64,000 bases of DNA, taken from Gamarada debralockiae (Eukaryota; Ascomycota; Leotiomycetes; Helotiales; Hyphodiscaceae). The notes beneath the pieces were generated by a model. It was not told where the DNA came from, made no database searches, and saw only the letters and a list, made by a program, of their open reading frames with translations. Shown here piece by piece: positions 45,921 through 56,112 of the stretch. The stretch is taken from contig NXFV01000610.1 in the NCBI GenBank assembly GCA_002803225.1, forward strand, positions 1 through 64,000. The letters run 5' to 3'. The number at the start of each line of letters is the position of its first letter. The stretch's first letter is position 1. Position numbers and translations under genes: made by a program.

Positions 45921-46545
45921 GTGACATTCCACATGCGGATGGTTGTCTCTTTGACTGTTCTCTTGCACGAGGAGAGTAGTTACCATACCCATTTGGACTG
46001 GGGCGCTCTCTGCCCTATTCGGCCTTTAGCTCGCCATCCTGTGGCTTGCTTGGCAATGATATCTGCTTTCTCATTTCCCAGTACCTTTGTGTGGGCCGGA
46101 ATCCAGCAGATATCTATAGATATCCCTCGCTTCTAAAGGACACAGATGAAATGGATAATCTGTCTTAGGATCAGTTGCCCCGATTGTCCTCCAGGGCTAT
46201 GAACTGATTGTATAGCGGCCTGGTTGACCATGAATAGTGTGACCGTCTTTACTTCCCTCGTTGTCACTGCTGTGATTGTGGAATATAGTATTCCAAGAAG
46301 TTCGGCTGCATAGACAGTAACCTTGCTCATAGGGCCTAGATCTGCCCCCATCTGACTATTTCAATTTCGGGCACCATGATGACGCTCCAACTCTGCCCTT
46401 GATGTCGCTCCCGTCCGAATACATAATGAGGTGTTTTGGATCATTCTTGGATTGCTGATAGATCCAGTCGTGGTATTTCGTTGCTTCGCTTGCTGTACCC
46501 TTTGGTTGGAATTGCCTAATCTACATGCTAGCTCTAAAAATGTCA
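45920..46545 (-). mobile_element. Relic of a LINE (Tad1-type) RNase H domain
   Basis: Minus-strand pieces in order match the RNase H of fungal non-LTR retrotransposons: HLIMYSDGSDIKGRVGAS (about 46383-46436), VYAAELLGILYSTITA, VNQAAIQSVHSPGGQSGQ (about 46190-46240) and WIPAHTKVLGNEKAD (about 46060-46108). Stops and frameshifts separate them, so it is dead. The AT-rich tract at 46600-46735 next to it may be part of the same decayed insertion. Confidence 0.7.
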
Positions 46546-46737
46546 CTATATCTCGCCCCCACTCAGCTCATCTCATCTGACACCGACCTTTTCAATAAGG
46601 AATATTATATAATAATATTGACGGTGTAGATGCCCTCAAACTATATTATATTAGATCTCCAACCTGAAACTATCTTATAGTATTTATTAACAGTCTAAGT
46701 CTTCTATTATTATATGATAATATGTGCAGTATATCAT

Positions 46738-47560
46738 TTAATAAGCTCCACTCCTGGAAACACTGGCTCCGACATAACCTACGAGGTTTGATGTATCGAT
46801 TACATTGAACGACAAGGGTGCTGCGCTATTTGTATCATAGTCTCCGCCATCAAGCTCCGGAGGTTGTATGGAGTATCGGCTTCGATACCAGTTTGATGTA
46901 CCATTGGACATTCGTTTACGTTGGATGGTGTGACAGAGAGCAAATACATAGATGGCCGCGAATCGAAGGATGACTTGACTGGTGCGTCCCTTAAAGCAGT
47001 CAACCATGCTCTGAACTGCACCCGCGCTGAGTCTACAACCTTGTGCACAGTGGCATGTAGAGGCAGATTGGAACGAAGAGTTGGAGAGGAGGGGCGCGTA
47101 GGGGTTGCAAGATGAAAGCCGAGGAGTGGATCGGTCCCATAATAAAGGGTAGAGATGTTGTGACGGAAGCAAACACTGGGTTCGAATGCTGGGCTTGAGG
47201 CAGAGCACCGGGACTGTTATCAGTGGTGCCACGATCACAAAAGTGTTTCTGTAGGAGGGGAAGGTCTCTCATAGATTGGAGCCCTAGTGGAGCCGCGGAT
47301 CTAAATCCAGTGAGAACGATCTTGCCGACAAATTTGGTTCTCAGCTCTCTGGCCTTTTGAATCACAGACGCGACGCGACTAGCATAAGACTTCTTTCCGT
47401 TTTCAGACATTCCGACGAGGAGTAAGAACTCCACATATCTTTAAACGTCATAAAGGGTTCCATGTCACAGGATCAAAGAATTCCACCATATTTGCTATCT
47501 TTCCAACCTTGACTTAAGGCGGTGTACGTGAGCAACTTCTTCGACTGGTCTTACAAGTTC
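46738..47560 (-). pseudogene. DUF4470-type gene, degraded 3' part
   Basis: Minus-strand pieces match the C-terminal two thirds of the fungal DUF4470 proteins: SKKLLTYTALSQGWKDSKY, QKARELRTKFVGKIVLTGFR, SAAPLGLQSMRDLP, FCDRGTTDNSP, and after a frame change VDSARVQFRAWLTALRDAP. The pieces lie in different frames with an early TGA near 47477, so it is not functional. It overlaps in sequence, by about 100 bp, with the 5' part at 52.6-53.3 kb. Confidence 0.6.
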
Positions 47561-47653
47561 ATTTTGTTGTTCCGGGTCTTGAGTGACATGATGTGGGGAG
47601 GCGGCGGGATTTGTAGAGGGCTTGTGGACGCTTGAAAGGGTGTCGCGAGCCAT
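47495..47653 (-). pseudogene. Truncated MFS N-terminus fused to DUF4470 remnant
   Basis: The ATG at 47653 opens MARDTLSSVHKPSTNPAAS, a near copy of the start of the MFS gene at 41548. After about 32 codons homology stops and the frame runs into EEVAHVHRL from the DUF4470 relic, then stops. All membrane helices are missing, so no transporter can be made. Confidence 0.7.
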
Positions 47654-48318
47654 CGTTGCTTGATACTGTAGATGAGATGGAAATTCGGACGCTGCATCAC
47701 GCTTCTGGATGGCGGATGCTCGATATATCCAGACACATTCGAAGCATCTGACGAAAGATTTCAACGAAACTTAGACTTCACGCGTGGGGTATGAAAGAAG
47801 AGTCATCCGCCGTCGTGGTACAGGGAGCTAAACTTGCTTAAGGAGTAAATCAAATTAGTATGCCGCTGAATCTGCAAGCCAATGTTACACTGGCGTGCTT
47901 CTTACATGACAAGAACTGTTAGCAGGACGAAAGAGGCTATGATATCCAAATCTATATGTATAAGCTGGAACCCCCGTCGAGATTCATAAGTAGCATCCCA
48001 CCACTCTTGGCAGCTCCAAGCTTTTGATTATAGCGCAACTATGCCCTAGCGAGCGAAATGCTTCATGAATGCGCTGCGTGAAATATAAGGCACAAAAATC
48101 ATAAGATCCATGTGAGACCACCCTTTTCCTGACATCTCCTGAGAATTGACTTGTGCCATTGTCCCTTTGTATGCGTTGTGTTTCATCACTTGAGGGCAAA
48201 CTCGAACCTTTCTTCGCATTTAATGAAGAGAAAACAGAAAAGCGCTGTTCCAGGAGAGGTTCCAATACTCCCGTTATTTATGCATTTTCTGGGATGGTGG
48301 GAAGTTGGGTATAAAACA
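47562..48318. repeat. Segmental duplication copy B
   Basis: Direct-orientation partner of 41455-42215. It includes the start of the MFS relic and the putative promoter region. Confidence 0.75.
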
Positions 48319-48375
48319 TTAGAGAGGGCCAGGGCCATGTAAAGTGCCGTCATAGACTTGGAAAACCAGCTCTTA

Positions 48376-48595
48376 TGTAACAGGGGGTCTTATACTGAGA
48401 CAGGGTCTTATTAAGCAATTACTACGGTAATGGTATTTACACTAAGACAAAAGAAAACTAAACTAAGAAGAGAAGAAGAAAGAGAGCCTTGTAAAGAGCT
48501 TGAGCTTATATATCAGAGCTTTGCCAACCTACACTAGGCAAGTGAGAGAAGGTTAAGTAGTTAGGTTTTCCCATGTAGCATGGGGAAACATTACA
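48376..48595. repeat. Solo-LTR-like element, 220 bp
   Basis: Starts TGTAACAGGGGG and ends AAACATTACA, so it has the TG...CA ends with a 5-bp TGTAA/TTACA inverted terminus. AGAGGGCCAGGG occurs just outside at both sides (48323 and 48594) but not as a neat target duplication. Confidence 0.4.
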
Positions 48596-48716
48596 GAGGG
48601 CCAGGGTCAAGGCCGTCGCAATAATTAAGAGGATATATCATCATATATGTGCATATATGATTGTCAAAGCCGACGGTTCAGTCAATAATGGCATACATAA
48701 ATAATCAGTCAGTTAA

Positions 48717-49967
48717 TTAATACGGCACCCAATCCATCCTCCTCTCTAACATAAATGATTCAACTGGTAATCCTCTCCACTTCAACTCCCCACTCGTAGC
48801 GTTAAAAAATTCCGGCTCGAAGCTCACTTCCGCCCACCCTTTCATCAACTTTCTCCAATAACAGGTCTCCGCCGCAGGCGTTAAATATCGCTCTCGAAAT
48901 ATTTGCACACCTCTCATAGCAATCTTCTCAGCTTCTCCATCCCGACGCTGTAAGTCCTTGATCGATTCCTCTAAATCACTGAAATCCCTTTTGACTTCAA
49001 CGAAATTCTGTTCTGGGCCAGAACCCTTCATTAGATGATGATGATGTTGCACCCAGTCCAGTTCATGAGCTATTACCACGCTCCTACAGTTTTGTAAATA
49101 CTTCAAACGACCGGAGTTCGAGGTGCCTTCGGTATGTGCCACATATTTGTACTGGCAGTGCTCATCCATACTCAGCCGATCATGGGTAACGCTATCTTCG
49201 CTGTGCCAATCCAAAGTATGAACATCTGCCCATTTCTTATCTTTTGTGGTCTGGACAAACTTTTCTCTTAACGGCAAGCCCAGTATTGCACCACGCCACA
49301 CAAGTTTATCAATCTTCTGCTTCCATGGGACTTGGGTGTCCATCATGGCAGCTTTCAATTGCACTTCAGAGTAAGAACCGACCTTCGGTTCCGGCCAGGA
49401 CCAGAAGCCAAAGTCGGGCATAAGCCAGAGTTCTTCGTCTGAGTTCCTCCTGGAATATGCCCATCGGGGTTGAGGATGCACAATGTCGTCAGTTTGGAAG
49501 GTGAACTCGATGTTGGGGATAGGTTCCGGGGAGGTGAGTATTGCTCGGTGAATGGCATGGATGGTAGCAAATTCTCGGGAGAAGAAGGTACCTTGTGAGG
49601 CGATGATGTACAACTTGATCATGATCAGTATATATCGATGTCCGAAGTGCCGAAAGGAATGCCTTACCTGGTTGTCGTGGACCATAGCACGGACATAGCC
49701 ATTACTAGGCTCAATCTTGTCAATCTCATCGAGAGTGATACGCTTGTGTCGTCTATGTTTCACTGCTCTATCTATCTCCACGAATAGACCTGGAAAGGCT
49801 TGGTCACATTGAGCGTCGGTTAAAAGCAAGTTTCTAGAATCTCGTGCAAAGTTCCAGGTCCCATCAAAAGACCCTGTCGGTTGGCGCCGGCACTCGTAGA
49901 AGAGCACTAATAGAACAAAAACAGCCAGAGCGTAGAACAAAAACCGGGAACGCCTGGAAGTAGCCAT
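48717..49967 (-). CDS. Glycosyltransferase family 90 (CAP10-like) type II membrane protein
   Basis: Exons 49668-49967 and 48717-49613, 398 residues, starting at ATG 49967. A cytosolic basic tip and one helix (FLFYALAVFVLLVLFYE) make a Golgi-type signal anchor. The lumenal part has the CAP10 features MVHDNQ-LYIIASQ, WLMPDFGFWSWPEPKVGSY, KLVWRGAILGLPLREK, YKYVAHTEGTSNSGRLKYL and HHHLMKGSGPEQNFVEVKRDF. Members transfer xylose, glucose or related sugars onto glycans. The 54-nt intron (49614-49667) is a multiple of three and stop-free, so the unspliced frame is open but carries 18 foreign residues. Confidence 0.88.
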   Translation of the reverse strand: MATSRRSRFLFYALAVFVLLVLFYECRRQPTGSFDGTWNFARDSRNLLLTDAQCDQAFPGLFVEIDRAVKHRRHKRITLDEIDKIEPSNGYVRAMVHDNQVRHSFRHFGHRYILIMIKLYIIASQGTFFSREFATIHAIHRAILTSPEPIPNIEFTFQTDDIVHPQPRWAYSRRNSDEELWLMPDFGFWSWPEPKVGSYSEVQLKAAMMDTQVPWKQKIDKLVWRGAILGLPLREKFVQTTKDKKWADVHTLDWHSEDSVTHDRLSMDEHCQYKYVAHTEGTSNSGRLKYLQNCRSVVIAHELDWVQHHHHLMKGSGPEQNFVEVKRDFSDLEESIKDLQRRDGEAEKIAMRGVQIFRERYLTPAAETCYWRKLMKGWAEVSFEPEFFNATSGELKWRGLPVESFMLERRMDWVPY

Positions 49968-50193
49968 AGAAGGGTCGGCTGAGGACAAAGTTCAATGGCT
50001 AAAATTTTTTTTGGTCAAAAACATTTTTAGATTCTTAAGGGTGGGTGACGGGGTGCTCTATATAAGCCAACGGCCACCTGCAAGCTAGGGCTGGCTGCAC
50101 GTAGCCGACAGAAATTGGGAGGGGCATTTGATGAAACCCTTGGTTATCTCAGCGCGACTGTGCCGATGTACGAAGGACGCCGCCAAAAGCCAT
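49968..50193. other. GT90 upstream region
   Basis: No gene; leads into the nested repeat at 50194. Confidence 0.35.
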
Positions 50194-50828
50194 GAGACTA
50201 CAGGGTGTGTAGGCGGCCTTAAGCCCTGAAGCAGCCTGGAGAGGCCTGAGGGAGACGCTGTAGTCCAAGCAACGGCCCCTGTAGAGTCACTGTAGTATTT
50301 TACAACAATTGGACACCCGTCATTCGCTTGGATTATTTTACAGGGGCTTTACCAAGCTCAGGCTGTAAATGGCTTAAATAGGGTAGAGCTATTTGTACTC
50401 GCCTCCCGGCTATTCATACTTGCCGGTCCCCACTTTCGGGAGTACACCTAATGACCTAGCGCGTCCATACTAATTTGTATGAGCGCGCAGGGTGCGATGT
50501 GTCACAATTTAAACCAAGGACTGTATAGTACGAAAAATTGAATTGAAGCTATTCACAAATCGAAAAATAAAGACTACTTACCCTCCAAATCGTCTAAATC
50601 CTACTCTGCATCTTGTGTATGAACATCAGTGACCTTGTGCATCGCAGCGGCAGATACGATAGCTACGTCGTCCATACAATCTTCCTAGTAAACATGTAGA
50701 GCAGCATCGACGCGCCTCGCGTTCTCATACGAATTAATGACGCGAGGTTGATGAGTGTACCGATTAAAAGTACGAATAGCCGGGAGGCGAGTACAAATAG
50801 CTCTACCCCTTAAATACCCTGTAGTCTC
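50194..50828. repeat. Outer MITE-like element interrupted by an inner one
   Basis: GAGACTACAGGGT at 50194 and its complement at 50816-50828 flank the segment. Removing the inner element (50381-50809) would leave about 205 bp with these ends. Confidence 0.45.
50381..50809. mobile_element. MITE with about 35-bp terminal inverted repeats and TTAAATA target duplication
   Basis: The left end GGGTAGAGCTATTTGTACTC and the right end are near-perfect inverted copies over about 35 bp. TTAAATA is present directly outside both ends (50374-50380 and 50810-50816). No coding capacity is visible, so a non-autonomous DNA transposon that moved fairly recently. Confidence 0.75.
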
Positions 50829-51422
50829 ATCTCATAACTGTTGGTGGCGTAGGAATCCTCCTCGAACGGCCGGAATTGGCACGTGGACCATGCCAGAAGC
50901 CTTCCTTCAGTAAAAACAAAACTTCCACAAAACTTGTCTAAATTTGCTGAAACTTGATTTCAGGGCTCTAAAGAGGTCAAACTATCTTCTGGTAAATTTT
51001 TGGAGATTTTAGTGTGGTTTGCAGTTGTTTTGTGAAAGTGAGAGGTGGTTTTAAGAGGCACGGGCCAATTCGGCCGCTTTTTTCTTCGCTGAGCGCCCTG
51101 AAACCAGCGCTTAAGGTGCGTCCTCCTGATAGGTGGGTTCGTCTAATCTAACTATACTCAATGGCGTAATTGTCATTTGCTGTGCCTCTGTGCCCCAATA
51201 AATAATCTAACAATATGTAGGATTCAAGTTTCGAAGGCATGCAGTTGTACGGCACAGCAACACCCTGAAATCATGCCAATGGCCCAATACCCGCGCTTCT
51301 TCTAGTTCCCACACCTGTCACAGAGAGAGTCTTTATGTCTAAAAATCACTTTCTGTCTGCTTATGATGCTTGATTAACAATTGTTCTCAAAGAAGCCTGT
51401 CGCCTGTCTTTTATCAAGGGAG
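50829..51422. other. Intergenic, repeat-like remnants
   Basis: A weak inverted pair around GGCCGGAATTGGC (50868) and CCAATTCGGCC (51065) may be the ends of another small element; no gene. Confidence 0.3.
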
Positions 51423-52226
51423 ATGGCTCAGTTGTGGATTTTTGAGGTGCCAGTTTCCGTCAATGCAACCTTTCCAGTCAATATTACATGGGAGCCACAC
51501 ACCTTCAATTCGGTCAATTATGGAAACTTTTCTCTGAATTTGTGGCTCTTGCGAAGCGATTTAACAAGTGATGCAGTAGCCACTAATCATGCCCCTTACC
51601 TTCTTACTCGTAAGTCGTTCACTGTTTGTCATATAACTGTTCTTACTAACAGCGCTGCAGACAACCATAGTGTTTTCAGCAATTCCGTTCTATGGACACC
51701 CGCGCTGAGTGATGTCGATGTCAATGTTACAGAAGCTGGAACCCACCAAATGGCATGGGAAGAAACCAAAAATAATCCAGGATTGAGTCCATCAAATACC
51801 TCCTTCGAGGGCTTCTCACAAGGATTCCGCATACAAGCCCCAGCTTCCTCTTCGGTGCAGACCTCGACGTCAACCTCCTCCTCTACCTCATTATCCATTT
51901 CGTCCTCCACTGCAAGCTCAGCACCTTCTCAAACCAATACTCCGCCTTCGTCCACAAATAACCTCTCCATTATCCTCGGCCTAAGCATTGGTCTAGGAAT
52001 CCTCTCTCTCCTCTGTGTTGTGGGTGCGATTTGGGGTGTGCGAAAGTATCGCCGGATACAAAAGAAGAGATTGTCGATACTGCCAAAAGATCCAGTACTG
52101 CCAAATTATCCAGTGGTGCCAATGCTCTCCTATCATTCGATGGCGGGAGGAGAACTGGATGGACGACTGGTTCCAAGAGAAGCAAAACCTGTAGAGTTAT
52201 CGGGCGTGGCGGTCGCGGATATATAG
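51423..52226 (+). CDS. Single-pass membrane protein with Ser/Thr-rich stalk
   Basis: Exons 51423-51609 and 51661-52226. The N-terminal domain (FEVPVSVNATFPVNITW, NLWLLRSD) has several N-glycosylation sequons (NAT, NIT, NFS, NVT). A Ser/Thr-rich stalk (about 51850-51950) precedes one membrane helix (IILGLSIGLGILSLLCVVGAI) and a basic cytosolic start (RKYRRIQKKR), then a short tail. This layout resembles fungal cell-wall sensor-like or Mid2-like proteins, but no named domain was recognised. The intron (51 nt, GTAAGT...CTAACAGCGCTGCAG) is a stop-free multiple of three. No signal peptide follows this ATG, so an upstream exon may be missing. Confidence 0.55.
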   Translation: MAQLWIFEVPVSVNATFPVNITWEPHTFNSVNYGNFSLNLWLLRSDLTSDAVATNHAPYLLTRKSFTVCHITVLTNSAADNHSVFSNSVLWTPALSDVDVNVTEAGTHQMAWEETKNNPGLSPSNTSFEGFSQGFRIQAPASSSVQTSTSTSSSTSLSISSSTASSAPSQTNTPPSSTNNLSIILGLSIGLGILSLLCVVGAIWGVRKYRRIQKKRLSILPKDPVLPNYPVVPMLSYHSMAGGELDGRLVPREAKPVELSGVAVADI

Positions 52227-52617
52227 TTTGCGAGAGTATGAAACTGGAATATTGTATGCTCAGTTGTTGATCTTTGTTTTATTTTATTTTATTTTCATTT
52301 CTATTTTCTATTTTTTTTTTCCTTTTTGGTGGGAGGTAGCTGTGATCAAGTGGAAGGCTTGAAAGCTAGGAATGTGTCTCATTTGCTATTGCGGCCAGAA
52401 TCTTAGAATGGAATCCTTTCAAACCCAATTGAAATCTTTCCGTCTGCCTCAGAAGATTCAGAGAAGACTATTACAAACTGTGTTCTGTCATTTGATACAA
52501 CACGCTGTCGTATTGGTGCTCATCAATTGGACGTCCAATTGGTCAATTCCATGCGAATGCGAATTCTACTTATCTGATTAGCCAATACTAGTCTAATTGA
52601 TCAGCGGCTTAATTTCT
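52227..52617. other. Intergenic, no supported gene
   Basis: Includes a T-rich 3' region of the membrane-protein gene (TTTTATTTTATTTT near 52275). Confidence 0.35.
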
Positions 52618-53330
52618 TCATAGGGCTTGTAAAGGTTTCCGCCCCGTGTCACAGGATTGGAGAATTCCAGCGTATTTTATATCTTTCCAACCTTGACTCG
52701 AGGCGGTGTAGGTGAGCAACTTCTTCGACTGTGACCTTACAAGAGTTTGAGGGAGTTGGCATCGAGGTAGAAGTGGCAGTTGAGGTTCCAAATAAAGGTC
52801 GTATTGCACCGTTTGTATCGTCGATAAGGAGGGAGAATAGCACAATATTGCGAGCTTGACTGGTGGTTAGCTGCCTGTAAATAGAAGATGTAAGTAGAGA
52901 CATTACCAGAAAGACGGACTCCATGTCACAGCACGTGATGTCGAGCTGACGTTGATCTGCAGTGTGGTTAGTGATGTTCTGGGGCCACTGGACAAAGTGG
53001 AGAGTGACGAGACGAGATTTCGGGTATTAGGAGACAAGAAGATGAGAAGACGAGAAGATAATGGGGGAGTTTGACCAACTAAATTAGCTATCCGAATAGG
53101 CAGTGAATAGAATGTTACGAACATCTCCACACCCCAGAAGTAAAATGTCTGCTTTTTCTTGGCAGGCTAGGTCTTGGGTAAGGTACACGTAAGGTGTATT
53201 ACCAATAGGATAGAAGAAGGCCAAGATGTTGATAATTGTAGGGTTGAACGTGGGGGCTGAGCTAACTGGGATGATGAGGCTTTCCAGATATTGCCAAAAT
53301 CTCGTTGGTTGATGGCTTGTTGTTACCACA
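52618..53330 (-). pseudogene. DUF4470-type gene, degraded 5' part
   Basis: Opens with FFYPIGNTPYVYLTQDL, LLLGCGDVRNILFTAYSD, the diagnostic start of fungal DUF4470 proteins, then RQLDITCCDMES from a further exon, ARNIVLFSLLIDD, WNLNCHFYLDANSLKLL and SQSKKLLTYTASSQGWKD. The last three lie in three different frames without splice signals between them. The donor after AYSD reads AT where GT is expected. The rest of the gene is missing here but similar to 46738-47560. Confidence 0.6.
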
Positions 53331-53569
53331 AGAGTAGCCTATCCACCGCAAACTGTTACATGATATCATATTTCACCGGTCTTCGCAAACCCTCCTTGAT
53401 CTTAAGCACAATCATGCTCGAGATATACGGATTATCTCCAGAGCCCCGCCCAGATGTCGACCAACCTTTACCCCAAGAATTCCCGTAGCTGACCAACTTC
53501 CCAAAGTACAAAAAGATCTTCTTTACCAAAATCTCCTCCATTTAAAAATAATAGATCGACTTACCCGAC

Positions 53570-54424
53570 ATGCTCCGCCTAAACATCAAGAATCTCCCCG
53601 CGCTCTGCTTACCGCTTCACATCGTCTCACTAAATCTCTTATACCACACAACCTCAATTTTCCTTCACCGACATTTCATAATCGGTGCCACGGAATACGA
53701 AATCCCTGCAATTTCCCGCTTATATCAGATCCGCATCGCGGCTGCAGCTTCCATCCACGATCTCTTGGAACTTCGAATGAATACGTTTGGGTATGGTCAT
53801 ACCACGTACCTCAATTGTTATAGTACGTACATTACAGCAGAAATGGCTGTATTACACTTTCAACTGCAAGAAGAAACTGTTCTTCTTCCTGAATCAGATA
53901 TCCCCAGCGAAAAACTAGGCCTGAAATTCTTCCTCGGGATCCTCCAAAAATCAGCCACCACAATGCCAGGTCTCGTCCGCAGCGTCGACATAGTAAAATG
54001 ACATATGCAATCCATTCTTGACCGACGGGCAAAGCACTACTTAGACTCTCTACTCCCAGATTCGAATAACGATAACATAAACGCACAGCCCGCACACTCA
54101 TCAGCGTCTTTTCAACCACGCAACCAATACCCTCCCTATAGATCTAATGCAACTGGATTGCAGGCAAAAAGTAGCTATCAAGCATATCTCGGGTTTAATT
54201 TAGAAGGTCTCTCTGCGTTTCCCGGCCAGAATTTCATGGTGGGGCCTGACTATACGCTGGATCAGGAGAGGATGGATCCGAGGTCGAGAGCGGGGTTTTT
54301 GGGACTGGATTCTCATTTGGCACTGCATCATGAGACTTCAGATTGGGCTTATAGCGGTTTTCATACAGAGGAAGAAATTCATTGGAAGGAGTTGTTACTG
54401 CAATATCCTACGCACTCTGCCTGA
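53570..54424 (+). pseudogene. Truncated fungal transcription factor, C-terminal part with an in-frame TGA
   Basis: The frame reads LLYHTTSIFLHRHFI, LKFFLGILQKSATTMPGLV, then TGA at 53999-54001, and continues in the same frame as HMQSILDRRAKHYLDSLLP to a stop at 54424. It matches the late part of the fungal-specific transcription factor domain. The Zn2Cys6 DNA-binding domain and the first half of the regulatory domain are absent upstream. A single CGA-to-TGA change would explain the stop. Confidence 0.6.
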
Positions 54425-54582
54425 ACAGTTGAATCAGTACATCGCAACTACCGGATATTTTGGCCAGTATCCATGACTATGTGGTTGGCTGATTATTTGT
54501 TTCCTTGCTCGGAGGGTGCTTGCAGTCAGTTGTCTCGCGTTGGGAGTGATGGAAAAATAACTACGCTTTGTCCCATTCTCTG

Positions 54583-56112
54583 CTATCGCACAAGCTCAAC
54601 TGTAATTGAAGGGGTTAGGGCTCCAGCCTCGGCCCATCTATGCCAACCTAGGCCCTTCCTATGACGTGGGCAAGGAAGCGGGTCAATGATTTCAAATCCA
54701 TGTTGTCGCAAGATTTCAGCCATTGAGTCGTAGCCAAAGTGGTAACTCATCTCAGCAAGAGATCGTCCAACCCAACCCTTCCCCCTTAACTGGTTCGGTA
54801 CCCCGTCGAAGGAAGCTCCACGCTCCAGCAGCAACTGAATCATGTTCGAATGCTCTTTGGCGAAGGCCCACCAAAGCGCTGGCAATCTCCCACCGGGCGC
54901 CCCCCAATCTCGATCAGGAAGTGCGCCGTGGTCAAGGAGTTTACGTGCAAGCGATAGATTGCTGGCTGTGGCCGACTCGTGCAACGGGAAGATTGGGTAA
55001 TGTTTCTCAGCTGCGAAGTTGGGGTCGGCACCATGTTCCAGAAGCAGGTCAACGATGTCGTTGTGCCAACCTCTGCAAGCCATTACTAACGGGGTCTCCA
55101 GGCCCCCCTCAGATGTCTGCACAGGCGCACCGAGATGTAGAAGATAGCGCACCATCGATACATTGCCCAACTGTGCATGATCTTTCAGGTCGTGGTACGC
55201 ATGTATCATTGCAGTTGGCCACGGGGCCAGTGCGCCAGTGAGGTATTCGTAAACCTCGGGACTAGATGTGTAACTCCTGGCTGTCAGAATTGCTTTGCCT
55301 GTTTCCGTTGCGTGTTCAATAGATCCAAATTGCTGACCGTTCATGTCGTCGCCGTCGCCTTCGCTTTGTCCCGTCCTCGCAGGTAGTCGTAAGGCCAGCT
55401 TCAGAATGTCCATGTCGCCTCGGATCGCAGCCCCGGTGACCGACCAACGCTCAAATTGGGACTCAGGCAGCTGTTCCTGGAAAAGCTGTAATATGGTGAC
55501 GTTACCGGCCTGCGCAGCAACCTGGATTGGCGGCGCGAACAAGAAGTTATGGCTCTTTGGGCTATGACCCTCAGCCACCAGCCGTTTGGCAAAAGGCAGA
55601 AGATTGAAATGAGCGGCAGCGGATAACAGATTGAGACTTAGGTTCGCTGTGGGTTCTGGTTCTTTCATCTTCTTTGTAGGCCCCCAAGGCCCCCATTTGT
55701 TGTAGTTGTGTGGGCTTTTGCTTCCATGCATCAAAGCAAGCCAACACAAAGCTTCGACTGTAGCTCGCAGGTCGAATGCGCTTTCTGTCTCCCGGCAGAC
55801 TGCCTGTGCGATTTGCCGCATCTCGGTAAAGCGCCCGACAGTCGCATCCCTTTCATCCATGACTCTGTAGACTAAGTATTTGTGCCACAGCTTGTCAGCA
55901 CCGTGTTGATGCTTGAGTTGCCAATCGTGCGTGCCGACGGGTGGACCCCATAAATAGTCCATTAGATGCGTTTCAAAAAGAGCAGGATGCACCGCACTTG
56001 CAAACGTCTTGCATACAAGCCTTAATCTCAACGCTCGTTTGACACCGCGGCCCAAGGCAGCATAAACCAAGATGATGTGAAGGAGTTCTGGTAGAAGCTC
56101 CATAAGCTCCAT
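54583..56112 (-). CDS. F-box-like and ankyrin-repeat protein
   Basis: An intronless frame of 509 residues. The N-terminus (ELLPELLHIILVYAALG, LRLVCKTFASAVHPALFE) has the F-box-like leucine and valine-cysteine pattern seen in many fungal ankyrin proteins. The C-terminal half holds ankyrin repeats, among them GGLETPLVMACRGWHNDIVD, LLLEHGADPNF, FPLHESATASNLSLARKLL and LLERGASFDGV. These proteins are probably adaptors that bind SCF ubiquitin ligase and a target. Target unknown. Located in the accessory region, but the frame is intact. Confidence 0.75.
   Translation of the reverse strand: MELMELLPELLHIILVYAALGRGVKRALRLRLVCKTFASAVHPALFETHLMDYLWGPPVGTHDWQLKHQHGADKLWHKYLVYRVMDERDATVGRFTEMRQIAQAVCRETESAFDLRATVEALCWLALMHGSKSPHNYNKWGPWGPTKKMKEPEPTANLSLNLLSAAAHFNLLPFAKRLVAEGHSPKSHNFLFAPPIQVAAQAGNVTILQLFQEQLPESQFERWSVTGAAIRGDMDILKLALRLPARTGQSEGDGDDMNGQQFGSIEHATETGKAILTARSYTSSPEVYEYLTGALAPWPTAMIHAYHDLKDHAQLGNVSMVRYLLHLGAPVQTSEGGLETPLVMACRGWHNDIVDLLLEHGADPNFAAEKHYPIFPLHESATASNLSLARKLLDHGALPDRDWGAPGGRLPALWWAFAKEHSNMIQLLLERGASFDGVPNQLRGKGWVGRSLAEMSYHFGYDSMAEILRQHGFEIIDPLPCPRHRKGLGWHRWAEAGALTPSITVELVR

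Noticed and set aside
50868..51075. Possible inverted ends of a third small element (GGCCGGAATTGGC and CCAATTCGGCC)
   Set aside because: Arms are short and imperfect and no target duplication is visible.
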